From: Takakia lepidozioides
Lineage: Eukaryota; Streptophyta; Takakiopsida; Takakiales; Takakiaceae
Direction of reading: 5' to 3'
DNA: 64,000 nt
Assembly: GCA_030704615.1 (NCBI GenBank)
Contig: CM060733.1
Location: forward strand, 15,500,001-15,564,000
Below the pieces are notes generated by a model. That model did not search any database. It was not told where the DNA came from and saw only the letters and a list, made by a program, of their open reading frames with translations. The translations under genes were made by a program, and so were the position numbers. Of this stretch, positions 11,238-22,534 are shown in pieces. Position 1 is the first letter of the stretch. Every line of letters starts with the position of its first letter.

Positions 11238-12434
11238 TCATTTTATACCAATCACAAGCTTGAGGAGTTCTAGTCCCTGCATGGCCTTGTCCATATCTGA
11301 GACATCCCCTGCCTCAGGCAAGTCGATGCCCACAATCTCACTCAAATCCTCCACCTCTTTCCAGAGAGAGCGTCCAGGTGTATGTTTGTGGCCTACAATC
11401 GTCATTATGATATCAATCTCTAACCGTAGTTGCATTTCAACATCAGTGGCAGATGACAGACTTCCAATTGAGCCCATGGGTGACGAAATTCCGGACAGTT
11501 CGTTCTCCCTCCAATAGTCCATTTGCGCCTCTGCCTCCCTTGCATCCTCATCCTTGTTCTCCTCATATTGAGGAGAGGATCCTAAGCCAAACCTCTCAGT
11601 AACGTCTACCTCCGAGAATGTATGCGTGGCAACTGATGCATAATCTGATGCTGCAGGAGAATCCGGGATATGGATTACATCAACCTCCTTGCGATCTGAA
11701 GGTACACCTGTGCGGGACAAATCCTCACCAACTGTGAGCCTATGATCTGCTTGTGCTTCTAAACTTTTAGAGCTACCTTCAGCCACAGCTACCTCAGCAG
11801 TGTCCGATCCTTCAGCGTGAGGACCGCCATCAGAGGCTACTTCGGAGCTCGATGTCTCATCTGTATCCTCTCCATCAGACTCAAATTCGGGGCTTGATTC
11901 CTCATCTGTGTCCTCATTTTCAGTGGTCAAAGTGACCTCGTCGGAGCTTGATACATCTGTTTCCTCTTCTTCTTCAGGCCCAAGATCGGAGACCTCTTGA
12001 GCACCCGTACCTGCTTCGACAACACGCTTCTCTTCCAGGAATTTCGCCATAACTTCTGGTACCTCGAATTGAGAAGACTCAATGTGATCTCCAGGCCCAG
12101 GCAGTGAAGAGGGAGAAGGTTCTCCCCTCAATGGCTTGATTGGCCGCCTTGTGGAGCGAGACCCACGCAAAGTGCGATATAAAATGCAGGCAACCATCCC
12201 CAACCCGAAGGGCACAATGAAGATCACCCCGAAGAACGACAACAACATAAGAACTGGAATCATGAATGGCAGTGAAGCTACAACAACCAACCACAGAGAC
12301 ACAGACTTGCTGCCCCGCCATAACCTGTTCACCACCGCACTCATCTCACTGGCAATCGACATGTCTCGGTGCGCAGGTACTCTAAATCCACAGGACCCTT
12401 TCATCCTAGTGCACAATTCCTTTTCAGCACTCAT
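11238..12434 (-). CDS. conserved plant membrane protein with acidic middle, function unknown
   Basis: A single 398-residue frame. Residues about 45-66 and 68-86 are strongly hydrophobic (SVSLWLVVVASLPFMIPVL, then VIFIVPFGLGMVACILY), forming two adjacent membrane spans or a hairpin, followed by a basic stretch (RTLRGSRSTRR). Residues about 150-260 are highly acidic and serine-rich, probably disordered and exposed to the cytosol. The last 65 residues (LRLEIDIIMTIVGHK, then LWKEVEDLSEIVGIDLP, ending LLKLVIGIK) resemble the conserved C-terminal module of a plant-specific membrane protein family of unknown function that I recall without a name. Starts at Met 11 or Met 25 are possible; the first Met is used because nothing contradicts it. 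No neighbour suggests a pathway. Intronless, intact. Confidence 0.7.
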   Translation of the reverse strand: MSAEKELCTRMKGSCGFRVPAHRDMSIASEMSAVVNRLWRGSKSVSLWLVVVASLPFMIPVLMLLSFFGVIFIVPFGLGMVACILYRTLRGSRSTRRPIKPLRGEPSPSSLPGPGDHIESSQFEVPEVMAKFLEEKRVVEAGTGAQEVSDLGPEEEEETDVSSSDEVTLTTENEDTDEESSPEFESDGEDTDETSSSEVASDGGPHAEGSDTAEVAVAEGSSKSLEAQADHRLTVGEDLSRTGVPSDRKEVDVIHIPDSPAASDYASVATHTFSEVDVTERFGLGSSPQYEENKDEDAREAEAQMDYWRENELSGISSPMGSIGSLSSATDVEMQLRLEIDIIMTIVGHKHTPGRSLWKEVEDLSEIVGIDLPEAGDVSDMDKAMQGLELLKLVIGIK

Positions 12435-13620
12435 TCACGCGTAGTAATCCACACCGTCCTAGTCTCTTTCTCTTCACCCAAAGCTTCTCGCTTCCTTCCT
12501 TACCCACCCCACCCAAACCAAAAATCCACCTTTCTTGTCTTACAGATGATATTCCATCACCTCGAAAACAAATTGAAACCCATCTTGCGCTCCAAGATCA
12601 ACCAGAAGGATCCCGACGCCGTTGCAAAAGGAAATTCTCTCTCCCCCTTCCCCCCTCATGTATGGATCCTACCATCCTTGAGAGATTCAAAGTAGAACCC
12701 CAAGTCTGAATGGAAGACAGGAATCTGAGCTTCCTAACGTCCCCACTTTCGATCTCACCGAAGTCACAATGCTCCTTCATGATCTCCCGCTCTCTGCGAT
12801 GCCCGAGATCAGCCCCGCGGAATTGAAGGCATGCTTGGAGCTGCGATGTGGCTTTGCACACGAGCATCACGCGACAAGTTTCATCACACGTGGCTTCTTA
12901 CCATTCGCTCTTCGTGATCGCCTTGTTTACTCGCGCCGCGTGCGCTCGGCCCAACACAATGACTCGACCGCAAGCGCTATCACACACTGCGTGGTTCTGG
13001 GTTCAAACCCAGGTTCGCATCATTGTGTGGAGATCTAAGCTTGCTACTATATTTTCTTAAGTACATTTAATAACGGAGCTGTGGAATATCAGGCGTCATA
13101 AATATAGGATGGGAGTTTATGGGGCGTGGGCAGTGTTTTTCTTTCTGGCGAAAAATCGCCAGATTTCGACCTGGAAACTCGGTCAGCTACTTGTACAAAG
13201 GAATTATGGGGGGGTAAAATCCGAGATTTTTGCCAAAAAGCAACAGGGGATAAACTTAGGAGCCTAATCTTGCCGACGTGGGCCAATGATTACATGACAC
13301 CTGGAATATAGCCACTTTTCTAACTTTGTCACCTCGATATTCTCGCCACATGGGCACTAATTGAAATTCACATGTGGCCCCGCCAGCGATTTTGGAAATA
13401 TGAAAAAAAAACACACTGGGCGTGGGAGACTTACCGATGGGCGCCGGCACTAGGGTAACCCCTTTGAGCACGGTTAGATATGTGGGAACAAATGTTATCT
13501 ATGTGGGAACAGGGAGGAGGCGTCTCCTTTCGGGTGAGCCCGACACGGCCTCGCAACAGTGTCAGTAGATTCCCACCCACGTGCGTCGTAAACTCTCATC
13601 CAATGTCTAGTATGTTCCAT
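12435..13620. other. intergenic, no gene recognised
   Basis: Upstream of the minus-strand membrane-protein gene, so its promoter and 5' leader should be here. It also contains the tRNA-like hairpin at 12955-13027. The remaining frames have no domain matches. Confidence 0.4.
12955..13027 (+). other. tRNA-like hairpin, not a complete tRNA
   Basis: A T-arm look-alike, CTGGGTTCAAACCCAG (12997-13012), with an RNA polymerase III B-box match GGTTCAAACCC, lies between CACAATG (12955) and its exact reverse complement CATTGTG (13021-13027). Eight extra bases separate the T-arm from the outer stem and no A box or D-arm fits, so a working tRNA is unlikely. It may be an old tRNA-derived SINE end. Confidence 0.35.
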
Positions 13621-13625
13621 CTCAG

Positions 13626-14836
13626 ATTTTTTTTTTTTTTTTTTGTTTTTTTCCGGAGAACGAGGGGATTGTAGCCCTGAAAACTTTATTAAAAGGAGGT
13701 AAGGAAAAAATAACCTTACAAAGAGCCATAAGGCGGAGTAACAAGGTTCCACTCAAAGCCAAAAAAACCAAAGTCTAAGAAGAGAGACTAAGAATAAGAA
13801 CTTCAGAGCCAGAGTGCTGTTGAAATAAGAAGACTAACCTGCAGAGAACAGCTGCAGCAAGGAACTGCAGCCAGCTAGACGGCCAAGGCTTGAGAACTAA
13901 TAAGGTTCAAGCAAACAACAAGAAAGCAACAGACTACAAACTACCCCTTTTACGCTTTGGAGCATCGAAGGAAAGTTGAGTCTTTGATCTGTATTTCCTA
14001 GAAGTACGCCGCTTGTGCCTCCAGTTAATCTCTAAATCCCTCCGAAAGAGAGGGCTTCGAAAGTAGTAGTGCTGCCAACAAGAAGGGAGAGTGTCTGTCC
14101 ACACAACCCTAGAGTCTGATACTCTTCTGCCAAAGATGTTGTTTTTTCCCCATGTGTTGTCAAATGAGGTAAGTAGTTGGTCTCTACTTGATTGACTACA
14201 CCTGGGAAGAATTGTCACAATAACAAGCCACGACTTGCGAGCTTCAGACACTAGGTCTGAATTAGCCCTATACAACACTTTCTGTAAACATGGTTTCACA
14301 TTTTGAAAGATCACCGCACGTGGCATCTTCCAGATATTCCAAAAAATGACCCCTCTTAAAGGTTCTCACACATGGCATGAGCATAAAGAACTTCCCCCTT
14401 TACAATTCAGCAACAGTGCAGAAGTGGAGTAATTGAGATTGGGATTCCAGAAAGAATTCAAGATGAATGTTTTCCTCCAAACAGATTGAGCGAAAGGGTA
14501 ATCCACCAAGCAATGCTCCAAAGTTTCAAGAGACTGCAGATTGCAGGAAGCACAAGCATCAAATGAATCAGAGAACATAGAGGCCACCGGAAGGATTCCA
14601 TTAGCAACCTTCCACAAAAGGCAGTCACTTTGGAAGACAAATGTCAGCCCACACCGCCTTCCAAGCAATAGGAGGACCAAGGAGATGAGCCCACTTGTTG
14701 TTCCACTTATCATCAAATCTTTTCTTTGGGGCAACAACAAAGAGTAGCCCAACTTAACCGAGTATTTGAAAAACTCATGTTTGTGTTTATTTGTATTCAA
14801 ATTTATTATAACTGGAAAGAAAACCAGATGGCACAA
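13626..14836 (-). mobile_element. 5'-truncated LINE, 3' end with poly(A)
   Basis: On the minus strand the segment ends in a poly(A) run (poly-T on the plus strand at 13627-13651) preceded by AATAAA-like sequence (TTTATT at 13683). The frame 14366-14836 reads the zinc-binding domain that follows plant L1-type reverse transcriptases (zf-RVT): LLWKVANGILPVASM, then CASCNLQSLETLEHC and FAQSVWRKTF, with the Cx2C...HC ligands. The frame 13934-14326 continues towards the C-terminus after a frame change. The endonuclease and reverse transcriptase are missing, the common result of incomplete target-primed reverse transcription. I found no target-site duplication. Confidence 0.75.
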
Positions 14837-15165
14837 GAGGGTTGTAGCAAGCCTGGTATGAGTACATGTGCATTTGTGTTTTGGGTCTGGGGTTCATCAA
14901 TCCCATATGTGCGCCTTGGCTGGAGCTCTGTCCCTTATGTGCCTCCATGGATCAAAAAGAGATTTAATTTTTCCTCTCAAGGCCCAGTGGCTTGGATTTC
15001 CTTGGTGAGAAATCGTTTGATATATGTATTGCTACAGAATCTCTTGACATTGTCCATGTTTGGGGGCCTTAGGGTGCACACCCTTCATGTTCAGCACCAA
15101 GGAAGAAGCGGAGTGTATTTCCGCAGAAGAGCACCCTTAACCGCGGTAACAAGTTGGACGACATA
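14837..15165. other. no gene recognised
   Basis: Between the LINE remnant and the ATGGATGAATG repeat. It could still belong to a decayed 5' part of the LINE, but no reverse transcriptase motif is readable. Confidence 0.3.
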
Positions 15166-15169
15166 ATAA

Positions 15170-15585
15170 AAGGATGTGGTCATTCCCACCTGAAAGCAAC
15201 AGATGAATGCGGGATGGATGAATGTAGCGTGGATAAAACATTGATGGACGGGTGCGAACAATGCAAGTACATGGATGAAATAGAGATGGATGAGATTACA
15301 ATGGATGAATGTATGATTGATGAATGTACAATGGATGTTGAATAATGGAAAACATTCATGAATGGAGGATGCATTCATATACAGTACATGAATGCACAAT
15401 GTATATGACATGAGTGTGTGGGGTTTGTAAGATGGATTCGAGAGTGCAGTGGATGAATGTACAATGGATGTTGAATAATGGAAAACATTTATAAATGGAG
15501 GATGCATGAATACAGTGTAGATGAATGCACAATGGATTTGACATGAGGTTGTGGTGTTTGTGGGATGGATTCATGAAGATTGTAA
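15170..15585. repeat. ATGGATGAATG-type minisatellite with a 133-bp duplication
   Basis: Degenerate GATGAATG units run from about 15196. A larger unit beginning TGAATGTACAATGGATGTTG at 15321 repeats at 15454 (offset 133) with about 85% identity over its length, through AATAATGGAAAACATT and AATGGAGGATGCAT. The Met/Asp-rich and His/Ser-rich frames here come from the repeat. Confidence 0.85.
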
Positions 15586-16724
15586 TTTCATTCTGAATGG
15601 ATTCTTTGTTCTTTTTTCTTTCTGCCGAAACATCTGCAATAAAGTAGGGGAATTCAATCTTTTACGAAGAGGATGAGAACTGAACATTAAAAATGCGTAG
15701 TTCAGTCTGACTCGGAGTCAGTACAATGTATCCCCGCGTCCTCTGCATCCAAGTCCAAGTATTTTAGAACTCCGGATCTACGATGGCTACACCTGCGGTC
15801 GGGCAATAAAAAGTCAGGGGAGAGAGCCTCGGCCATTTGAAGTGCCATTGCTTCGGCATACACAGGAAGCACAAAAGTGGAAAGGGGGCTGTCGAAAACA
15901 GTCTCGCCACAAATGGGGGTGTCTCCTGAAGATCCACCGCTACCTTTCCTGCAAGTCACAGCAAGAAAAACGTTATTACTGCAAATTTGATGTCTGCGAT
16001 TGAAAAGGGCACCCAAAGTGGAATGACAATTCCATTGCAGACTTACTCACATGAAAAATCGTTGTGGACCTGCTTATCCTCGTGATCCTCATCATTTCGG
16101 ATTTGAATCGTTTCAGTTTGTGTGCCTGATGTAGAGCCAGACAAAAGGGGGAGGAGTACAGTCTTGTATAGGTCAGAGTCACCCTCCATGCCAAAAAAAG
16201 ATCTTCTGCCTGCCTTGCATGCATGGTAAGTTTCTCCTGCAACAGACAGGAGGACATGAACAGTTTGTAGAGGGGGATTTAACGAAGATGAAAATGGTGA
16301 AAGAAAACCAAATCTGAATGGAGAAAACGAACCTGTGGATATCGAGAGGTCAACCACCCGTGCAGAATGGTGGCTGCATGACTCCAGCAGTGTCTGCATG
16401 AACACTGGGGTTTTCTCCTTTGCACCTCTCCAAGGAGTGCCATCTGGTCTTTTGAGAGTCTGACTGGGCTGCATGAAGTTGTACAAAATGTCATCGACAT
16501 GCGGCTCATACGGGGAATTATGAAACACCCTTGGTTAGAAATCTCGAAACTGTGGACGGAGGATGGTGTCTTTGAGGTGCGAATCCTCCGCAGGCAGCAT
16601 CGCCTCGAACATCCTCGTGTGCGAAAAACTGAAGGTTAGGGTGCGAAACATAAACAACAGTGGAATTTTGTAGATTGGCACTTCAAAACATAGGCATGCA
16701 ACAAACTGATCAGTCAAATATTTT

Positions 16725-16746
16725 TGATGATCGGTGCCGATCATCA
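16725..16746. repeat. single intronic palindrome
   Basis: TGATGATCGG and CCGATCATCA, a perfect 10-bp inverted repeat with two bases between, of the same family as the array at 20130-21130. It lies in the intron between exons 16333-16629 and 16823-17161 of the methyltransferase-like gene. Confidence 0.9.
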
Positions 16747-18010
16747 CAGATTATTGTAGAGTTACGTTGTAGAATACATTGAAATAAAGCAACAAATCAC
16801 ACCTAAGAGGGAGGCGTCATACCAGTTGACCAGAATAACCCCCTTTTACAAGGTAGAGGATGTTCACACAATTCCATGTGCGCAGAATTTCAAACCCAGT
16901 GGACTTCAGGTACGATGCCAATGCCTGACGACTATCCTTGTCACATGACTGAAAGAGTAGAAGTGTCCCTGCATCAGAAAGGAAATAGTTGCAGAACCCG
17001 AACACCCAACTCCAGTAGTTGTCATCGAATTTGTTCCAGTTTGGCATCTTGCCCTTCGGAAGAACTTCTGGCACAGCCTGGCCGTCCGGGATGTCAAGAA
17101 TGACCATGTCTGCAGCAAACGTTTTGTGCACACCGCACACGAAGGAAGGACCAGTGCTCACCTGCGACGGACATGTTCAATTTGAGAACGAAGATAAGAA
17201 TGATTGCAAAGAAACAAATACCAATACTGCCAATGTCACCTACGAATGCAAAAGAAAGAAAGTTAAATTCCCACCAGATTAAGGAATGAGATCATGTTAT
17301 CCCAAGTAGGCGAAGGCACCCCAGTATATCCTTTCTTCCGACTCTCCATCATCGCCAGCCATCCCTCATTGACAATCTTAATCTCCCCTGCCAAATCAGC
17401 ACGGGAAAGGTGTGGCCTGGCATCGAACACGCACTGAATTGTGCAGGTATACCTTCCGGCGGTGAAGTCCTTCTCACTCTCTTTCTCTTCTCCTTTTATT
17501 TCTCCTTCCCCTTCTCATTTTCCTTCTCCTTCTCCTTCTCCTTCGACTTGTCTTTGTTTTTTGTCTTTGCTGGTGACTTGGCTGTGCCATCTGGAGCCTT
17601 GTCTTTGGGTTTGCGCCCATCCTTCTTGCCTTTCTGGGTTATTTCCTGCGCGTCAGGCTCCTTGGCAGCCAGTGCTGCTATGTTTCTTTGGTACCAGTAC
17701 TCCTCATCGTTCAGAGGTGCCAGCATCTCAGCGTGATTCTTCAAATATTTCATTTGCTGCTCCTGAAAAGTCGTGTGGTCAGGAGGGCAGTCCAGGTACC
17801 AACCACAGTCCCTGAAGTGTGCAGGACTCCAGTCCTTCAATATCCCTGCAGTATACATGGTTGGATCGTTTCCTGGGTCTGACCACATATCAAGATAATT
17901 TGGGACACCACTGAGGTGATTCCATCCATTAGCACATATTTTGTGTACCTGCAAACCACGAGGCAAATTGGAAATCAATCTCTCTATGCAGAAGCCCATT
18001 GTTCTCAAAG

Positions 18011-18258
18011 TGAATGTCAGCACCGACATTCAGAAAATTCGTGAGAGTAACAGTGCATACAACTATTGGGCACCCTAGAAAACGTACAAGAAATCTCTCG
18101 GTATAGAAGCTCACAATAGCTTTGGATGTGATGGTCATCAACGACATTCACAAAATTCCATTCAAGAATACTGCCAACACATCCTAAGTTCCCTAATCCA
18201 TATGAATGACATAGGAGCTCACAGCCATGGAAGTGAATGTCGGCACCGACATTCACTT
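18011..18258. repeat. three intronic palindromes
   Basis: Palindromes at 18011-18032 (TGAATGTC/GACATTCA), 18129-18150 (imperfect) and 18231-18258, the last with a perfect 13-bp arm AAGTGAATGTCGG and two central bases. All three lie in the intron between 17948 and 18337 of the methyltransferase-like gene. Confidence 0.9.
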
Positions 18259-20129
18259 CCTATCAGTAATGAACCCTTCTAACAACGCCTAAGGATTTCT
18301 CACAAGATGCAACATAGTTGCTAGTTGGAAATGCACCTGTACACAACTCGCATCATGGCCCACTCCCCCCCAACCTGACTGTCAAAGTCGTTGGACCGCA
18401 AAATGTTACCATCCTTCGAAAACTCCTGGAAAAAACAGTATCGCCAAGTGAGACCTCTCCACTTCCTGATGTATGCTTCCAATGTCATTTGAGGCGGGGA
18501 AACAATAGAAATATTCAAGTCCTTCAAATTCTGCTCGAGGACAAGGATGGCACGCTTCTCCAGCTGCAAAGGGTACATTTGTCAGTTTTGCAAATAAGGT
18601 AGTCATTACATTCATGAAGTCAACAAAGATGAAACTTCAATGAATACACACCTGACTCCAAAATGTAGCCTTGTGAACCAGTTGTCAAACACAATGTCAC
18701 TGATTCCCTCCACCTTTGTGCCAGGCTGTATAGTGCTTTTAGGGAACTGATTCAAGTCCTTCACTGTCTGATCTGAGTTCCAAATCTCCAACCATCTAAT
18801 TTTGGTCTTGGGGTCAACCATGGAGATGGCCAGCCGGTGCAATTTCTCCTGCTGCATCTCCGGGTGCACATGCTTGTCATAGTGAGATTTGATCTGCAGA
18901 AGGAACTCCTCTCCAAGGCCATGATCTACTACTCTAAGCTGCTTAGAGAAGGCGGACATCAGTTTGGTTCTCCGGATTTCGTACTCCTTCTTTATTGCTG
19001 CCTCCACACCCTTTGATGTCATAAGTTCCTCTGTTGTAGTGCGGTAGTATTCGGATTTCCCCTTCTCAGCTGCCTCTGCCAGTTCTTGCTGCATTAATCA
19101 AAGTAGGGATGAGTAAAAACAAATTACAAACATGTATTCAAAAAGACAAGTGAGTACAGGCTCGGCCTTACCGCATACATGTACTCCAGAAACGCCTCTC
19201 GAGTCAAAGAATAACAAGTGTCTGCAGTTCTTCTTGTTTCGTACTTCTTGATTATATCGGGGTGGAGTACTGTGCGAAAATCATCCAGCTTCATCAGACC
19301 AATCCTCTGAATTCGGAAAAGTGTGTGGACCAAGTTTGTTGTCACATGCGATTTCTCTGTCGATCTGCAAAAAGAATGGAAACAATGCATTGGTAAACAT
19401 CGTTTTTTGGTGGGATGAACAAGACATTGAAGAGGCAATGGAGTCTCTAGGATGACTTACTTGTTTACGTCATACATAGCTGTAAGAAGCCTAGCGATGT
19501 CGTTTCCAGGATCCAGAACCATTGCCTCTACAACAACATGCTTGTCTTTGTCTTTTGAATGATGTTTTTGAATGTATCCCATCCATGCCAACAATCGGTG
19601 GTTGCCGTCCCAAACGTAGAACATGTGGTTGCAAAATTACTGGGTGTTTCTTCCCATCATGAGGCCCAGCTCGAACTTCTCATTAACATCTTTCCAGCAC
19701 TCATCCCAGGTATCGGTGATCTCAGGAGACACTAATGTGCTTTTCCCATTTGTATCCGTCAGTGACACATAAAAAACTTGTGCACCAAGTCTGTATCCAT
19801 GCACGAAATCAGTTTCCAAATTTGTAATGTCATGGGAAAGTGGAGGACGCACAACAGGCATAGATATCATCCGGCATAGTGGGATGTCAAGACGCCCTCC
19901 AGAGATGAGCATGTCCCTAATAACCTCCTGAGAGTTTACCTTCTGGAATGACATGAGTTCTTTCACCTTGTCAACATAGTGCACTTCATGTTCATTTGTT
20001 TCATCGCTATTCTCCGAGCTCTTGGCAGACTCGTCCACATCTCCAGAACCTTTTGCCTCTGTTCCTGTCAGCTTGGACTTCACAGTTTTCTGCACGATGC
20101 CATGCCAATCAGACACTCAGTTATGTGCA

Positions 20130-21130
20130 AATAGTGAATGTCGATACCGACCATCAGTCTGTCTTGTCTCAAATCACAGTGGATGGCGGCATCGACATTC
20201 ACAACCATCTACACTAACAAAGTTGAGACAGACGAATGCAAATCAAAACACTATGACTGCATAGTGATTGTCGGTACCGACCATCACTCTGTTTCTGGGC
20301 AAGCAGGTACAGAAAGGTTCTGAGCATTAGCGAATGGCGTTAACGACAATAAAAAAACATTACACTCGAAAGACTGACAAGATCGGTTTGGTGCAAAGAA
20401 ATATATCTCATAGTGATTGGCGGCACCGACACTCACTTTAGTTTGTAACAGAAAGTGAGTGGAATGCACATTGTCTGAAATGCAAGAAGTCTATATTTTC
20501 AAAAGGAATATGATTGACGTTAATCAGAGAGACTCCATTGTGATGGTCGTTAAAGACAATCATTATTTCTTGTCTCTTTGGAATGTACTTTGCAACTGTT
20601 TTTAGACATGAAGCTACAGGTGGTCTCAAGAAAAGTGATTGGCGGTACCGCCATTCCTCTTCTCTAGTTTGTTCAACCTAAAACAGAGAAAATGCAATGC
20701 AAAACAATATGACTGAATAGTGATGGTCGGTGCCGACCATCACTCTCTCTCCACGCATGCAGGTACAGGAAGCTCATGAGGAGAATTGAAGGGCGTTAAC
20801 GACACTCACACTACACTAGAATGGAAAACATTGCGTTTGGTGCAAGTCAATACTGGATCATAGTTACTGTCGGCACCGACACTCATTTTCTTTTGTATAA
20901 GAATGTGAGTTTTGAAATGAAAGAGAATGACGTTGCTTACAATCACAGGTTCCGGCTACAGAAAGAAAGAGAAAGAGTGTTGGAAAGGCAATCAGACTGA
21001 CTCTATGATCTGAAGAACAGTGAATGGCGGTATCGCCAGTCACCCTAAATTAGTATGGAAATCCTGAAACAGAGGAATACAAAGCAAATCAACACAACTT
21101 CATAGTGATGGTTGGTACTGACCATCACTT
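20130..21130. repeat. array of about a dozen GTCGGTACCGAC-type palindromes
   Basis: Copies at about 20132, 20180, 20263, 20328, 20412, 20539, 20634, 20719, 20792, 20862, 21019 and 21104, mostly 60-110 bases apart. The best is 20719-20744, two perfect 12-bp arms AGTGATGGTCGG. Two core types recur: GTCGGTACCGAC and GGCGTTAACGAC. Outer arms vary (AGTGAATG, AGTGATGG, AGTGATTG) often with matching changes on both sides. Sequences between copies differ, but AGAGAATGCAA-like and AAATCAACAC-like scraps recur. The array occupies the large intron or leader of the methyltransferase-like gene. Confidence 0.9.
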
Positions 21131-21504
21131 TCTAGGACATTTCACTCACTCACTTTGTACATCTGTAAACAGGAAATGGAAGGGTGGAGAACACTTACTG
21201 GCGCCTTCTTCGGTTTTGAGTTTGGATCCCCTTCTGCAGCTTTCCTCTTCCCCTTCACATCTGTCAGAATTCATGTCTGGTCTAGGGTTTGTAGACCTTC
21301 TCCCCGTTCTGCGTTTAGCGGACTTCCACCTCCTTCAGTTTCCTTGCGAATCATCTCTGCTTCCACGGTCTGGTTTCCAACGCTCACTGTTCTCTCTCGT
21401 TGTGTGACAGTTGCAGCCTCATTCTCGGTCTGCTCTTGTGTTGCAGTCTCCGCGTTCACCTGCTGCCGTGGCCCTGTGTTCTCCATCAAACGACGCCTCG
21501 TCAT

Positions 21505-22534
21505 TTGCTCTCTTGCTCTGAGTCTCTCTCTAAGGGAAGTAAAATAAAGTGATTTCCTTCTCTTTCGTATCGTAGAAGGAACCCTCTCTAGCTTGACTAC
21601 CTCTCTCCCTCTAAGTGCAGAAACAAGAAAGACAAAGTGACTCTCGATTTCTTGCGGAGTTGCGTGCGTTAGGGATTGTCTCTAGAAACATCGGATTCCC
21701 TCTCGCGTGACCGTTACACCAATGTCATTCCCTTATTAGTGCACCTGCCAGCCATTAGTGGACAGCTGTTCGTCTGCAATGTAGTTATCGAAGTCTGACG
21801 TGTGTCGCCCAAAATGAACGGCGTGTCGTTTATTTGAAGGGTTTCAATAATTGAATATAACAGCGACAGATATTATAAATTCATGAATATAACATTGCAA
21901 ATAAACAATTAGTTGGTCTGACTGCTCCTAGAAAATTATCTGGAATATGTCTATGTTGAAACTATGGGGCCATCTGGCGCACAAACTCAGATCTTGCCTA
22001 TGCCATCATAACCATGGCACCATGGAATAAAAAATATGGGGCCATCTGGCGCACAATCTCAGACAAATATATGTAAGTAAACGAGTATTTGTTGACAAAT
22101 TTTTGGATATCATACACATTCATCCTTGTAAGCCCACCCCACGTTCGTTTCAAAGTTTGGACTTTCCAGGTGCGCATGATCAATGACTGTTATTAAAGAT
22201 GCATTTACCACCCTCAGATCCTTTGGCACACTTCTGAGAAGTCGGCTGGTTATTATGTTAATTGATGACGTTCTGAATAAAGGTTTAACAGCTATCGAAA
22301 TTGCTCCTAGGGATACTCCGTCTACGGTTTCCACAAAAAAAGTAATTAAAATGGACGGCGGCATGTCGGGAAGAGCTTGTCAGAGGCAAGGAATAACAGA
22401 ATGTGCACAATCATCGTGTGTACTTCCTCCGTGATATTCTCTGCTCATGCTTCACCAGTGTTTTGGAGACCTCAGTCAACAGATTTCACTGAAGAGCTGC
22501 GATAGCAAGGGAACTTCGTACGAGAGGAGGCAAG
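21505..22534. other. divergent promoter region
   Basis: Lies between the start of the minus-strand methyltransferase-like gene and the plus-strand transposase. No gene is readable. It contains the short direct repeat listed at 21963. Confidence 0.4.
21963..22063. repeat. 29-bp direct repeat, 72 bp apart
   Basis: TATGGGGCCATCTGGCGCAC at 21963 recurs at 22035, both continuing as AA(A/T)CTCAGA. The copies flank a 43-bp spacer in the region between the two divergent genes. Confidence 0.9.

Larger units (their letters stand above)
15702..21504 (-). pseudogene. ParB-like/DNA methyltransferase-like fusion gene, many exons, damaged
   Basis: Exons I can place by splice sites: 19461-20089, 19172-19364, 18652-19088, 18337-18563, 17275-17948, 16823-17161, 16333-about 16629, 16047-16236, 15702-15948; a first exon may lie at 21199-21504 (donor CCA|GTAAGT at 21198). 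The N-terminal part carries the ParB/sulfiredoxin-like FYVWDGNHRLLAWMGYI (19575-19626). The C-terminal part reads, in order, MVILDIPDG (about 17100), a likely catalytic motif IV, and later VVDLSISTG spliced to HACKAGRRSFFGMEGDSD (16333/16236), a glycine-rich SAM-binding motif I. Motif IV before motif I is the order of beta-class amino-methyltransferases. A Lys/Glu-rich linker lies at 17500-17600. Junctions from 19461 to 18652 and from 16333 to 15948 are in phase; those around 18337-18563 are not. In-frame TAA at 19637 and near 16535, and a frame change near 17500, suggest a pseudogene. Proteins with DGNHR and such a C-terminus may sit in transposons; the 22.5-26 kb transposase is its divergent neighbour. 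Confidence 0.6.

Noticed and set aside
12955-13027. tRNA gene
   Set aside because: A T-arm and an outer 7-bp stem are present, but eight extra bases and the absence of D and anticodon arms rule out a normal cloverleaf.
15170-15585. Met/Asp-rich and His/Ser-rich small proteins
   Set aside because: Translations of the ATGGATGAATG minisatellite in different frames.
17500-17600. Lys/Glu-rich frame as a separate gene
   Set aside because: It is the linker inside an exon of the methyltransferase-like gene; the frame change occurs in this low-complexity part.
20130-21130. CRISPR-like array
   Set aside because: Repeats vary in sequence, spacers vary in length, and this is an intron of a plant gene; no cas genes.
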